Origin: Strix aluco
Lineage: Eukaryota; Chordata; Aves; Strigiformes; Strigidae
Reading direction: 5' to 3'
Length of the DNA: 64,000 bases
Assembly: GCF_031877795.1 (NCBI RefSeq)
Contig: NC_133940.1
Span: 8,185,985-8,249,984 of the forward strand
The notes under the pieces: generated by a model
The model's input: the letters and a program-made list of their open reading frames with translations, nothing else
The model's database searches: none
Told to the model about the DNA's origin: nothing
Program-made: the position numbers and the translations under genes
Shown here: positions 25,501 to 47,900 of the stretch, piece by piece
How positions within the stretch are numbered: the first letter of the stretch is position 1
How the letters are laid out: the number at the start of each line of letters is the position of its first letter

Positions 25501-27697
25501 CTGGGTGGACGGCAGTCCTGCTCAGTGACTTGTGCATTACTCAAGAATGTCCTTGCCTTGAGCACACGGATACCAGGCTTGATTCACTGGCTGTCAGAGA
25601 CAATTCTGTCTCATGTCTCCCCAAAAGATTACTGGATTTTGATTAAGAAAGGTCAAGGGCAGCTTCTTCCTTCCCATATAAAGAGAATGACTTGAGGAAA
25701 AAAAACACTCATCACCTAGCACCACGACTTTTATCTCCACTTGAAAAATTAAATTGCCTGAAGTGATGGGAGGCTTAGAGCAGGTTATGTACAAGAATGT
25801 CTTCATGCAAATAAATTCCTAAATAATTTATCTATATGCTATAATTTTAAGCACCCAAAAGAGGGTGGGGGTTTTTTTTACAGGTGTTTTAGCAGGAGAA
25901 CAAAACACAAAGCTCAAGTAGCCAAGTCTAAGGCAATTCCCATTTGCCAGATCAATTTTAAATGTACATTGTATTACTGACCTAGCATACCAGAGATTTA
26001 GATTAATCCTTAACGCTTCAGTACATCCCCCCAAAATAACTTTCCCAATATTTGATTTTGCTTTGAAGGAAAGTGTGTCAGACACATAATTAGCTCTAGC
26101 TGCAGACTCCAAATCTCTGCCTGGCACCATTCTCAATAAAACACACCTTCGACCAGTGTGAAACTGGTATAGTTACACTGATTCTGCTACGTGAAACTGC
26201 AGTATTTCACACCCATCAAGAATCTAAATATACATACGTAAGCGAGGGAAAAATATGTTTTCATCAGGAATAACAATGCTACAGAACACACAGCATCTTG
26301 GGCTGAGTAAAACAAATGACAAGTTCCTAAGAAATATATTCTTCTAATTGAGTTTAAGGTACTAAATAACCACTGTCTTCTAACACAGAATCAGATTCAT
26401 GGTGGGTTCTCTACATTAATTAGGAATAAGACTGTCACATGGATTTTAATGAAATAAAGTTATGTCTGTGGCTTCTCTAGGATATTAAAGTCAATTTATC
26501 TGAGGAAGACAAGTAATGAATGGCTAGCTTTTCCTTTTTGTAGGAACTGGAGCAGTTCATTGAGGAAGGTAGCAGGAGTTAGCACTGTCTGAACAAGCTC
26601 TTATCTGTTAGGGTACAAATTCTGAGAGCCTCCGTTACCAAGATGGAATTGCAGAAATCCAGCGGGCTGATAGAACACAACACAAATTACTGCCATCACA
26701 CTAGAGCACAGTGTACCTCGCGGCTGTGAGCATAACGTATAGACAGCACTTAAATACTCAGCAAAACATTTTTCTCAGATACAAGCTTCCCAACATATTT
26801 ACCTTAATGTATTTGGCCATATGGAAATTTACTTACCAGCATAGCTTGGGACAACTAATGCACCACATTCTGTGTTGCTAAATGCCACGCTAAAATCTTA
26901 AAACTAAATGGGAGGCTTTTAGCTACCCTAGTCCAAAACCAAGGCTGCCAAGCCCCACTTAGCACCTCTGAACACAAATATCAAAGTTTCTGTCACTGGA
27001 CATGAGAACCCTCAAGCACACTGAGCAGTTCAGCAACTACAGTAACCAGCAAGTCCCAACAGCTAAAGGTTTCCCTCTCTTTTCACCTGCGAGGCCTCAT
27101 TGGACCAGTCCTTATGAAAAACCACAGAAGAGAGCACTGGTGTTACCTGAACCCCTCAGTCTTATTTAGCATTTCAGTGATGAAAGCACTCATTTCATAC
27201 ACATTAATTAAAAATTCAGATCCGCTCCTGTATAAGCGTGAATCTCCAAATCAAAGCTCTTATTTAAAATAATTACATTTTGAATGAAACACATGATGTT
27301 TCTCTTTTTTTAGCTCTAGTCAGAGGTAAGGCTGATGACAGCATTCACCACTATCAAATGTCTCCTTGACCACTCCAGCCCCAAGTCTCAGTAAAGCGGA
27401 CAGGACCTGTTTACTGACACACATTCTCTGCACAGATTTTCAAACACCTCACTTTTTCCATTTTTCCAAACATCTTTTTCCAACTTTAACACCACCAGTT
27501 TCAGCACAGGTTATGATTTTCAATTCTTCAGTCACTCAAACAGAAGACTACAGAGGTTTTTCACAGCATGGGCCTGCATACCCTGCGCGGCCTTTTCAGA
27601 AGCGTTGTGAGCTTCTGTTTGAAAACACAACTGCAGAAGTTCACTCTTGGTTACTTCAGTGTAATAAGGCTGCAAAAAGACAAAAGCAATAGCTAGT

Positions 27698-27817
27698 GTT
27701 TTGATACAAACAGGATTTAATTCAATCCAAGTGTTTTCTGTACAACAGAAAGCTTTTATACAAAAAAAGGAAGCGTTACTTCAGTTGCAAGAACACGCAC
27801 AGAGAAGTTTCTGAACC
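27698..27817 (-). other. IDS 3' untranslated region, short form
   Basis: Downstream of the IDS stop, the minus strand runs about 100 bases to an ATTAAA polyadenylation hexamer (plus-strand 27716-27721), followed by T/G-rich sequence suited to cleavage. No AATAAA was noticed close by, so ATTAAA is the likely signal for a short transcript. Longer transcripts using signals further left cannot be excluded. Confidence 0.5.
27716..27721 (-). terminator. Probable poly(A) signal ATTAAA for IDS
   Basis: ATTAAA on the minus strand, about 97 bases beyond the stop codon, followed by T/G-rich sequence. It is the commonest variant of the canonical hexamer. Confidence 0.5.
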
Positions 27818-36889
<9,072 letters not shown>

Positions 36890-38476
36890 GTCCCGCCCAG
36901 GCAGCGGCGGGCGGGACGGCTCCAAGCCCCGGGGGGTCCCGGCCAGGCCCCGCCCCCGCCGCCGGGCGGAGGCCGTTCCCCCGCGCGCCCGCAGGGTGGC
37001 GCCGCGGCCCCGCGCAGAGCCCCGGGGGCGGGACGGGGCCGGGCCGGGCCGCGCAGGCGGGGGGAGGAGCGCGGCGCAACCGGCCGGGTGGGGGGGCCGG
37101 GGCAGCAGAGCGGCGGCACTGCCCGGCCCCGTCCCCTCCCCGCCGCGGTCTGCGGGCGCTTTCCTGGGACAGGGAGCGCTTACCGGCGTTCTGACAGCTC
37201 TTCCTGACGTCGGGAGCGAGGAAGTCAAGGCTTGGTGTTCAGACAAGCTGCCTCAGAGTCGAACTTTAACGCTGTTTGTTAATCAGTTCTGCAGCCAGTT
37301 AACTCTTACCTCTGCTCTTTAAACAAACACCATTTCCAGAGTTACCCCCAAATCCAGCAGGGTCCGGTCCCGGCAGACGGGGAGCGGGAACTCGCGAGGC
37401 GCCCGTCCCTAGGACCAGCGCTTGGCCTGGGACTTGCTAGTCCTGAGACCTGGGAGGCGGCCGGCAGGGCCGTGCTTTCGAGACAACTGACCTTTTTTTT
37501 TCAACTCGACTGCTGTAGTGGTCTGGAGGGCCAGAAGAGGACAGAGACGTTCTGATCACTTTTTTGACCAAGCCTCCAAAGACCAGCCTTGGCTTTAGCA
37601 GACTGCGTATTGTCCCCTCCCCATAATAGTAAAAGTTTCAAGAAGAACTGGTTTTATAAAAAGCTCTGAAATTTTTCATGGTTTCTATCTTTAATTGTGA
37701 AAGAGAGAATAGATTTACTGCCAGTATTCCTGTATAAAATGTTAACTCTTCAGATGCTTCCCAATCTGCAACTGTAAGATTACCAAAGACCAAGATGGTA
37801 CAATAAAGCTGCTCACAGGAAGATTATAAAAGGATTAAAAAAACATAACTATGTAGTCTTAAACATTTAACAAGCAGGTGAAGTGATGACAAATATACCA
37901 ATATTGAAAATACCCATCCAGCTTTTCACTCGCATATCTGAAAACCACTATGACAACGGTACCTGTGATGGTGGATTTTTCCTCTTTAGCAAGTGTTAGG
38001 CACTCCTGTGACTGCAAATGGCAGATTAACAGTGAAATGGACTGGCAAATATCAGTGTCTTTAGGATCAGACTATTAAAAAAACAACCAAAAAACAACTA
38101 GGGAAAAAGCTTCCATTTACAGAAGAGCGATGCATCTCTAATGGAATAATTTTATTGTTTCTGTGCTTCAGGACTGTATCGGTTGTTCTTTCTTATCAAA
38201 ATTAAAATGTTGGCAGCATGAGTTCTGAGACAGAAATGCCCTAATTCATCACTTTTTTTATACTGAGGACTAGCATACAGAAAGAAAATCGATAGCCGAG
38301 TGTGAAAAGTCCAGACAGCAGAGCCTGCCTCATCAGAGGCAGGCAGGTGGGTGGATTAGTCCTTCTGTGCTGCTGGGATTGTGCAAATTGTGGTATTTCT
38401 GCAATTTTGAAGTTACCTGCACTAAGAGAAATTGCCATGAAAAATCTTACTGTCCAGACTTTCCTAGATGCTCCTC

Positions 38477-38496
38477 TTTTTTTTTTTTTTTTTTTT
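38477..38496. repeat. Poly(T) tract, 20 bp
   Basis: Uninterrupted T run, equal to poly(A) on the minus strand. No retroposon body was recognised beside it. Confidence 0.9.
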
Positions 38497-40525
38497 CCCC
38501 GCACCTAGAAATGTTACTCAAAGAGAATATAAAGATTTTTGAAGGCTTATCTGGGATTTCTGCATACCCTATCACTTAGCAGCAGGGCAGTAGACTTACC
38601 AGATGCAATTAATTCACAGCATGTCCAATGCATAAATAGCACAAAGCACACACAAAACTTGATGCCTTCTCAAGATGTTGGACATACTGTGCAGGTGCAC
38701 ATCAAATGGAGAACGTGTTTGATAAGCCAAGCTCTTCTTGGGTAGGCTGGATCTCCTCACGCTTGCTGTATGAGGTGGCTCACACAGCACCACCAACACA
38801 GGCAAGGCACAGCACACTTAGTATGTTTGTGCAAATTCTCTAGACATGTACATGTGGCACAACCCGGATATGCCAGCTGTGTTGCACATTTATTAAACTA
38901 CATGTGCAATGGAGAATCTGAAGCAGAAATATAGGAACTTTACCCTTAAACCACCAAGGAATTCCTATCAATATTCCCCAAATTGGAGGCTTCTTTCACT
39001 GGACTGGTTATCAATGCTTAAAACAGAACCACCTCAGAGCCAGAAGCAGCCCTTTTCTCATCTCTGAAGAAGCTGACAGAATTATGAAACTGAATTCAAT
39101 CTAAAAAATTTTGTAATGGAAGATAGCTTTTTTGTTAAAATACCTATAGGAATACTTCAGAAGAGAGCAGGTGTACTGGAAAAACTATAAAACCCAGGAA
39201 GTGTAAGCCAATTAAGAAAAACATACAATTCATCAGAGTTAAGCATTTTCAGATGTTTGCAAATGGTACTTCGTGTCTGGTTTCCTATAACTGCTTTTCT
39301 TTGCTAACTCTTTTAAGAGAATGGGATAGAAAACAGCTTTTCTCTGCTCTGTAAAGAAGCATACCTGAAGCTTGAAATATATTGTGTATGCACTCACTAT
39401 GAGCTTACCAGGAACACTGGCTAAAATGGTCTGTCACAGTCCTGTTGGTCCCTGGGATGTGTGGTTCAAAAGTCCAGCACATTATGTGTTACACAGCATG
39501 TGCATACACATTCAAGCACATAAACTTACTCTGAACTATTACAGTGAAGTTTATTTTATGGGGACCTTACACTTCCTTTCTATACACACTGGAAATGCTT
39601 GAATCAAATCAAGAACCATGTTACTACAAATTCAGTTACTACAGAGTACACAACATGCAACCAGCTCATGAATATTATTCAGTGTATTTGTTTATTGCAT
39701 ATTTTGGAATTAATTTTGTGTATAAGCAGTGTATCTCACAGGTATCAGCAACTCTCCTAGCATAGATCAGCTGCTGGACATGTGCATCCCCAAGTGACAC
39801 TTCTTTTCAGTTGGAGACTTTTTATGGAAAAAGCCAAGGAATTATTTTGCTATTGCACACACATTTAATTATCATAACACTTGCCTCTCTCAAATGCAAG
39901 TATGTTAAGTGGTACTTGATACGGATTTCCTGGTTTGCCTAACATCAGTATTTAGCAGTCATCTTAAGTTCAGTCCACTAGAAGAACAAATTACATAGGA
40001 AAAATTCTTTTTCAAACAGCATACAAGTTCTGATGCTAAAAAGCAAATTGGGGTGCTGCCAGATGAATGATTGCAGACACTGAAATCGCAGCCCTAATAG
40101 CGTGTCTTTGACAAACTGGTCTCACAGCTCAGGTGTCCACTCCACCCCGGATGTATGGACATTTGAGCTGCCTGTCATTCAGCTCCTGAGCTAAACCACT
40201 GCTGTATTGAGTGTGATGAGTCAGGAGTGTAATAGGAAAGGTTAAACCCAAACCTTGCCTGAACTGGAGGTACCTTGTACAACACTCTAGAAGTCCCAGA
40301 AGCCCTTATGAATGTCAGCCTGTTCCACCTACCGCCACCACTGAGTATCAAATCTGACAGTTTGATAGCTTAGCGATACGCTGGGGCATATACTGAAGGT
40401 CGGGGGGGTCTACAGCAGTGCTTGTACAAGTGTTAGTAATGTAGATGAGGGCACCAACAAAACAGCTAAATATCTTAAAATCAACTATTTTCTATGACAG
40501 ACCCACATTAAGACATGGTAAAAAT

Positions 40526-40571
40526 TCAGCACAGCAATATTTTCAGTGGGAAAAATCCTATTAATGCAACT
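40526..40571 (+). repeat. 46-bp direct repeat, copy 1
   Basis: Begins TCAGCACAGCAATATTTTCA and runs to 40571. It is identical, base for base, to 44047-44092. Similarity stops abruptly at both ends. It is not a simple-sequence or recognisable transposon motif. Confidence 0.9.
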
Positions 40572-43500
40572 CTGTAAGAAATGGCTGTACTATCAGACCC
40601 ATAATAGATCTTATAAAGTAGCATTTTCATACCTGGGGATGCTTTCCAAGAAAGCTTCCACATGTGCACTTTCTGTTTAAGGGAGGATTTCATCAGTTTC
40701 ATTTGGAAACTGTACTTCTTCAGAGTTCAAACTTCTTCAGTCAAAACCCAAGAAACTAATAGGTTACAGTCTCTCAAGTCAGCATCTAAACAATAAGATA
40801 TAAAGAAATTAATGCAAGTATTAGAAATAATTTTATTTTGCTTTACAATGTGATCAACTTGGCTTTCTCTGCTGTTTCCTTATCCTGCAAAATGGCTTTG
40901 ATCCTCCTCTGTTGGATGGAGGACAACAACATGCCATGGAATAGCTTCCAAGATCAAAACTAACACTGAGTTTTGCAGGTTTTCATGTTCTTCATCTCCT
41001 CTGACAAGGAAGATAAAGTGTGTTTTAAAGACTAAGTGAATATGGTCAGGCAAGATAACATAACCCAGGTGTTGAGCTCTGCCTAGGAAGGATGTCTTGG
41101 CTCTTCACGTATGTGACCTGTCCTTGCACACGTGCCCCAATGATTTCACCAGAAGTTGTATTTGGCTCAAAACAGTGACTTCAAATACTACATTGGATTC
41201 ATTAGCAAGTCTAAGGAATTTTTCTGCATCACTCAGGAATTCTAAGAAAGCGGGTTTTCACAAACAAATCGTTGGGCACTGTGATCAGTTCAGTCACTCT
41301 CAAAGAGCGACGCTGTTTTCAATGAATCAATATAACTAATCACAACCATAATTTATTTCTCATGCATTACAGAAAGTATTTGACTAATCACTACAGGAAG
41401 GTTCTGACTGGCAAATTTATTTATCCCTAAACTGATTTTTTTCAGAAAAGCACTGTTTTCCTTTTTGTTTTATGGACTGATGAAATTTATTTCTGTACAA
41501 GTTGCTATGAAGAAAATGAGAGAGGCCTGTTAAAAATATTAACACCTGCATTAGTATCTGTAGCCTTCCCTGGCACGTATGGTGAGGAAGTGAATTACCT
41601 ATAGCAAACATGGAGCTGCCTGAACCAGTGGGACTTAATGTTGATAAATCTCTAAACAGCGTTTTTATTTTTGAAAGATTCCATAGCTCTATTTCAGAAC
41701 CAAAGCAGACATACTTTTAAGTTGTCTGTGAACATCAGCACTCAAGGGTAAGCTAAAAACATCATGACAGAGGCATCTGCATAGACTCTCAGTTTGTTAA
41801 CATTCGTATGATAAATTATAAGATACCATTGTAGTCTGTCCTTGCAGTCTAATCTGCAGAGCTATGCACTAGAAAATACATTGCAGGCCTTAGAAAATAC
41901 ATTTCTAATCCAAAAATACTCATTATAAGCTTTCATTTCATATACAGTCATTTCTCCATGGCTGGAGTCATGCAGATCTGCTCACCTGCAGCACGCTCTC
42001 TTTCTCCCCCAAGGTTAGTGATCTCACACAATGAGTTCTCCCAAGCACACGCAGTATCAGAGCTGTTTCTAAGATACTATTTAGACTGACTTCAGAATAC
42101 TGGGCTATAGGTAAGGCAGGTGCTGTTACTACCACCAAAAGCAATGAATCAAAGGCACACCTCAGTCACAGTTTCTCCCATTTCCTGTTTGGCCTATAAA
42201 TGTGGCAAATTAGATACTACCAGCTCCATCTCTGATGTGCTGGCCAGAAAAGAGATGGGTGGATTGAGGAACTGGAGTTCTTCCTGACCCTCCCTGCACC
42301 CATTTCAGGAAATGTGCCTACAATTCAGGTAATGCTCAAAGAAATCACGCTGTCCCAAGTGCTCAGAGAGGGCAGGCAAGCACACTGCAGTGTAGCCCCT
42401 AAGAAATAACTTTCATGCACACGAGTATTGACACAGGCAATTTCTCAAGTTACATGGTGAGTACAACAAAGAGATAAGGCCTGCAAATAGGAAAGCCTGT
42501 GTAAACAAGATGTCATGTAATACCACTGAATTCTTTAATGTGGGTAGCTGGCAAGGACTGGTCTATTATTTAAACATTTACAAACTCTGTTTTGTTTGCT
42601 ATTCTGGATTAATAGTTGCTGCAGATTTTAGAGGGTATTTTGGATGGCATCCTCAGTGTAGTTACAAAATACAGTTGTGAAAAACAAAAAACCAAAACAA
42701 TCTGACCCCCATTCATTGTTAATAGTGAAATCTAACCGACCTTCTATTCCCCTGGTTACAACTGCCTTAGAGGGGAAGTGAATAAGCTCATCAGTATTCA
42801 GGTATTGCTAACAGGGAGGTCACCTTCTTCTGTTAAGCAACTCTCCATTTCAGGCATTAAAACCCTGCAATTAGTAATCTGACAAGGACACCAAAGTACA
42901 TGACTGCTTTGCTCTGACTAAGGTGATGTTCTCTGTAGTGTCATTCTACTTACAAAGCCTGAGAGGAGTGATTCCTGCGAAGATGCAGATCCTGCTTCCC
43001 ATATACATGCAAACTGTGGGATGCAAAGGAAGCGTCATGAGGTGGAAGCGCAGGGGAGGATAAGCAGGGATCGCTAACTAGGCAGAGCAAGGCAGAATTA
43101 AAAATTGCTCAAGGTTAGGATAAAGCCTTTTAGAAATTAGCAAGGACATGCTAGTCTTTAGGATTCTTTCAGTGACACTTTTTACCATGCTTGACTAAAA
43201 CAGAACAGCAGTAAGACCAAGAGACATAGAACTAGCAATTGTAATAGTGAGTAACAATGTCTTTTGACACGATCAAATTCTTCCTTTCACTACTATCTCC
43301 TTTCTTGCCAATTCACCTTAGGGAACAGATCTGTGAGGCAGACAATTCAAAACTACTACAAAATTTTTTGTTCGCTGCCACTGTAGACATTTCTTGCACT
43401 GCTCTGAGTTTACCATGTACACAGTAGGAGACTGGTTCTGTTACTACCAGTAGTTTCCACATTCTGATTCGAAAGACCGTACAAGCTGATCTACAGCTAC

Positions 43501-44046
43501 CCATGAGTAACTCTGTTTCATATCCTGAAAATGGCCTATACCTCCAGAAGCACCCCATCAACGTGCCAGCTACAACCCCAGTACACAACAAGCTCCGCAG
43601 CAGGTTTTCTGGTCCACCAGAAGAAAAATTCTTGAGAACCACATTTCCACAACAGTCACTTTCCCAGTTCAATATGTAACAAATCAAGTTAAAATCCACA
43701 ATGTATTCAGAAATTGGTTCTACCCTTAGTGTGACTGCAGCATGGAATAGCTTGTGTCTAGTTACTAAATAATGATTCTATGTTTCATTCTTTTGTTAGT
43801 ATAAAAGGAGACAAAACTCAAAGATTATTTCTGTCTAACCTGCATCCTCGATCTCCTACTATAATAGCTGTCAGTGTACTGGAGCCCTATGATGAGTTTA
43901 CTCAGCACTTTTAAGCATGACACTTCAACAAGGTAACTAGTCCTTTCTGGATACCATCATTTTCCCTCGAGCCATTGAGACTCAAAGGTGTTTTGCAGGA
44001 GCTGTTAGATGAACAGCTCAAACTATGCCCTCTTTTTCCCATAAAA

Positions 44047-44092
44047 TCAGCACAGCAATATTTTCAGTGGGAAAAATCCTATTAATGCAACT
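44047..44092 (+). repeat. 46-bp direct repeat, copy 2
   Basis: Exact second copy of 40526-40571 in the same orientation, 3.5 kb further on, with unrelated flanks. Identity in otherwise diverged intergenic DNA suggests recent copying, gene conversion or an assembly artefact. Confidence 0.9.
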
Positions 44093-44894
44093 AATGCCAA
44101 TAGTATTCTATGGTCCAAAAGGTTCAGATAAAAACCACAAAGGGACAAGTGTGTTCTAGTATGTGTTTGTTCAAGTGAAATAATCTCTTATCACTTTTTA
44201 TGTAAAGGACTTTCACATGTACCATGTTAAGTCATGAAATGAAACTCATCAGCCACCTTTACTTTGAAATGCTCTAGCAGCAATACGCTTTGGAAAACAG
44301 ATTTGCTGTGAGAAGGTAGCCATAGTGATAGCGGGGAGCAGCAGGATATGAAAACTCCAAAATCCATCAGAAATTAACTGGAAAACCAGGGCAGTAAAAG
44401 ACAAAGCCCCTGCAGGTCTTAAAAGGTGAAACTGAACATAAATTGTAATTTTATAAGCATCAGCAACCAAAAATAAGTATTGATCTAGCTGTCAACTTTC
44501 ATTAACATGATAATGTTATAAGCCTTCTTTTAAAAATAAATAAATAGAAACCACTTTGCAAATGCTCAGCAGAAACTCCCGCCTCAGCTGGGCAAAATTT
44601 TCTGCTCCTCCAGGCAATAACAAGGGAGGCACAGAACCAAGCTGCTAAGGAGGGAGCAGATGTGATCTAGTTACCCCTTCTGCAGTGCTGCCTCAGGGGC
44701 AATGCTCCTGTCTGCCTTTGGAAGCTAGCAGGCCAGGGACAGTGGAGGCAACTGAAGGCTCAGCATTCATCCTATTTCAGTACTTTGAGCACAGAAGTGT
44801 GTGTTTCTGCACTAAGAAGATTTTGTCCCTTTGATAAAAGGATGGAATTAAAGAACAGGGAGAATTGGGAGACAAACAGATTATGGCCCAAGTT

Positions 44895-44965
44895 GTGGTC
44901 ACTTATTTTGCCCATCTAGAACCCAAAATAGTGGTTACTTATTTTGTCTATCTAGAACCTGATTT
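44895..44965 (+). repeat. 36-bp tandem duplication, two copies
   Basis: Unit 1 starts GTGGTCACTTATTTTG at 44895; unit 2 starts GTGGTTACTTATTTTG at 44931. Both continue to ATCTAGAACC with about three differences, so the duplication is moderately old. Similarity fades after about 30 bases of unit 2. Confidence 0.85.
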
Positions 44966-47900
44966 CCCAAACTTTTTGTTGTTACATAACCCTATAATAC
45001 AGGTTTGAATGAGCGTAGCCCTCATCACTACTGCTGCAGGTGTGAGTGGACTAGGTCCCAGGATCTCAAACACAGATGCCCGATGGCTAAGGAATATAAA
45101 GTGGGGGAAAAAGGACCAGTGCAGCCTGGCTTGTACCCACACAGAAACATGGTAAGATTCAACCGCCTTAAAGGAGAACATTCTTTCTCTTCCTGAAATT
45201 CCTTGACTCCTTCACAGGACACCTTTCACCTTTAGCAACAAAAGCATACACAAGGTGATGCTTCACTAGACAACCCCAACTTACTGCAGGAATCCCATGG
45301 GGAAAAACAGCATATGATCATGTAATTGAAGATTGCTTTGCAACAGCTTGGCTGTGTAAGAATATCAATGCTTTAAAATACTTACATTTTTTTCTTTTAA
45401 GATACAGACGTTCACTACAATACAAGTTAAAAAAAAAAAAAAGCCTGATAGACCTATGTAAAGCTGAAAGCCCAGGGAAGATAAATCACCTCATGCCGTC
45501 CTCTTACTTAGTCATCCTTTGTGAGCTTGGATTTGGTAGTCCAACACTCCTCTTTGGACCATTGAGCTGGATGTTTCTGATGTTCTCTTATATTTAATTT
45601 GGACAGCTTCTAGATGATTCTGAAATGTCATCTTGCTAGATCTCAGACATGAAACCAAGGTAAAAAAAAAGCTAATCTCTTTGATTTTGTTCACTTTCAT
45701 TTTCTGTCTCCCATCCAATTTTGTTAACAACTGGCTTCTTGCTTCACGGCTGGAACATCAGAGTCTTAAGTGAGTTGTATTATTTTTAGATATCTTTGTG
45801 TATCTTTTCAATGTGGTGAGATATAAGTAGGTCCTTGTCAAAGAATTAAAAGCAGCAAGTAGCTGGTTAGTGTTTTATCTCTGTAAAAGCCATGTAAATT
45901 TGCCACAATCATATTAACATTTAATCTGCTCCTTTTCCTTGAATACATTTCAGAAGGAGCTATGTTATACCCAATTACTGATAAGATGAAGCCTGATTTA
46001 TCATTGTCCTGCATCACTGGCTAAAGTATATGTTGCACAGTGTTACTACATCAGGGTGCCAGTATTTTAACCCACGTGCTATACTGCTGCAAATTATTAC
46101 CCCGCTGCAAGGCATGCTGAACTGAGCTCACCTCTTGTATACAAAATCTGAAAACTGTTATTTGGTGGCATTTAAGCATTTATCTTGTGCTATCTTCTTG
46201 ACTTCTGAAAGAAGCTCAGAGAAGTCATGGACCGAAATCTCCTTTGAAGTCAGTATTACCTGGACATGCAGATCCTTGAGATTCTTGGAACACCTGACCT
46301 GTATCAGTACTAAAGTTCTTACTCTGATTAATGCTTTGGGTAAAATGACTAGGTACCTTTACTTAAAAAAGGAGGAAGATAAATAATTAGCAGCTTAGTG
46401 TTGCATGCAGAATTCCCATCAGTTTCCCTAGGCATAATATGATGGCCACAATCAGTTCCTTTAACTCACAGGCTCTGTCCTTCTTGGTGAAAGGTTCCAT
46501 TCCTCGTGCAATTTCCTTAGTTAAAATGCAAATGTTTAGTGAAGACAAGAGCACCTAATTTTCCTAACAGCTGATAAGTCAGTCTTTTCACATGAATTAT
46601 CAGGTCAAAGTAAAACTCAGATTGCCTTCCCTTCATAACATGCAGCACTGATCAATTAGAGGTGTTAGAAGTTAACAAAAATCATAGCAAATTTGGAGAA
46701 AACACAAGCAGAATGGTACTACAATTTCTAAATTACTTAGAAACTTCATCTTAAACATCTCTATATTTTTCAATGATAAGAACAAAAATTATAGAATTAA
46801 ATTACTTTATGTTGGACAAAGGTGATGGTATTAGTCAAGCACATAATGAATTTTATAGCAAAACAATGGGAATTTTATATCAAATATTCTACCTGTACAA
46901 TCAGTCTTAGTTTACTGTATTAAAATTAAATGCAGCATTTAAAGGTAAACCAAAGAGATGCTATATTTCTATTATATAAACTACTTAATGCATTTTTCCC
47001 AACTGTAAATTCAAAAATACTGTAAATTAAATGTTCTCTTTCCTATTTATATAAGGACATTTCTGTTGCAGATACATTTTTTGATAACTATAAACATGAA
47101 AAATTTTAAAAATAGCAAAGAAATGTGATCTGGTAAATTCTAGTCATAGAATAAACTACTGCAGGGCAGAAAATCTGCACTTCGGTTAGTTGTGTTTAGA
47201 ATTTGGATGACTATTACTTTTGGCAATTAAACAAGAACAAAGTGTGAGTTGAAAGAAAATATGAAAATCAGCACTGTGCTAACTTGAACAGACAAAGTTC
47301 AATAGCGATTAAAAAACAAAACTCTCCAAGAGATGTGACAGGAATATCAATGAAGAAGTCAGAGTGACAGTGTTTGGAAAAGCCATTAAAGGAAGCAAAA
47401 ACCAAATCTCACTAGTTCCCGGATTTGTTTATGTTTAATTAATGAAGAAAATGTTACCTAAAATACTTGATTAATATAGCAGACTGGTCAAACTAAAGAA
47501 ACCTAAACCCAGGTCAGGCTGACCTGTGTCCTCCAGTTAATAGAAAACAGACCTCACTTTGACTTCATTTGAGCCAACCAGGATACCACCACCACTAATT
47601 TTTCTAAGAGCCATATGGGCTCCCACTTCAATCACCATAAAGCACAAAACTACTGTGGGGGTAGTTTGTTGGTCACTATATACGGAAATCTCCAATACTG
47701 TAGAGACCTGACAAATTATCTGGCACAGGAGTAACACCAAAAGTTAGAAACATGAGAAGAGAAATCCATACTGCTTCAGTGACAATTGAGATGTCACTGA
47801 ACGTATCCGTAATTCTGAACACTGAATGACACTGGCAGATGTATTAGCTGTGGCACCCACAGCGCTGATTTGGTATGAGAGGAGGGCCTAGGAGACTTGC

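Larger units (their letters stand above)
15186..27697. other. Intergenic DNA, no gene recognised
   Basis: About 12.5 kb with no recognised exon, RNA gene or clearly named transposon. Homopolymer A tracts at 17739-17756 and 19509-19536 are listed separately. The region 21830-22020 is modestly GC-richer but has no identifiable product. The longest open frame, 25158-25646 plus strand (162 codons), has no domain or splice context. Confidence 0.5.

Noticed and set aside
25158-25646. 162-codon plus-strand open frame, overlapped by a 125-codon frame
   Set aside because: No domain, no splice or promoter support; two overlapping frames open at once suggest chance lack of stops.
43313-43699. 128-codon minus-strand open frame
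   Set aside because: No recognisable family, splice signal or polyadenylation context; length is not exceptional for 64 kb.
43760-43795. GATTCTATG resembling the CR1 3' terminus
   Set aside because: Only one unit of the octamer; the sequence upstream does not resemble a CR1 tail.
45512-45730. Lysine-rich 72-codon minus-strand frame
   Set aside because: Looked protein-like at first, but no family, donor or acceptor supports it.
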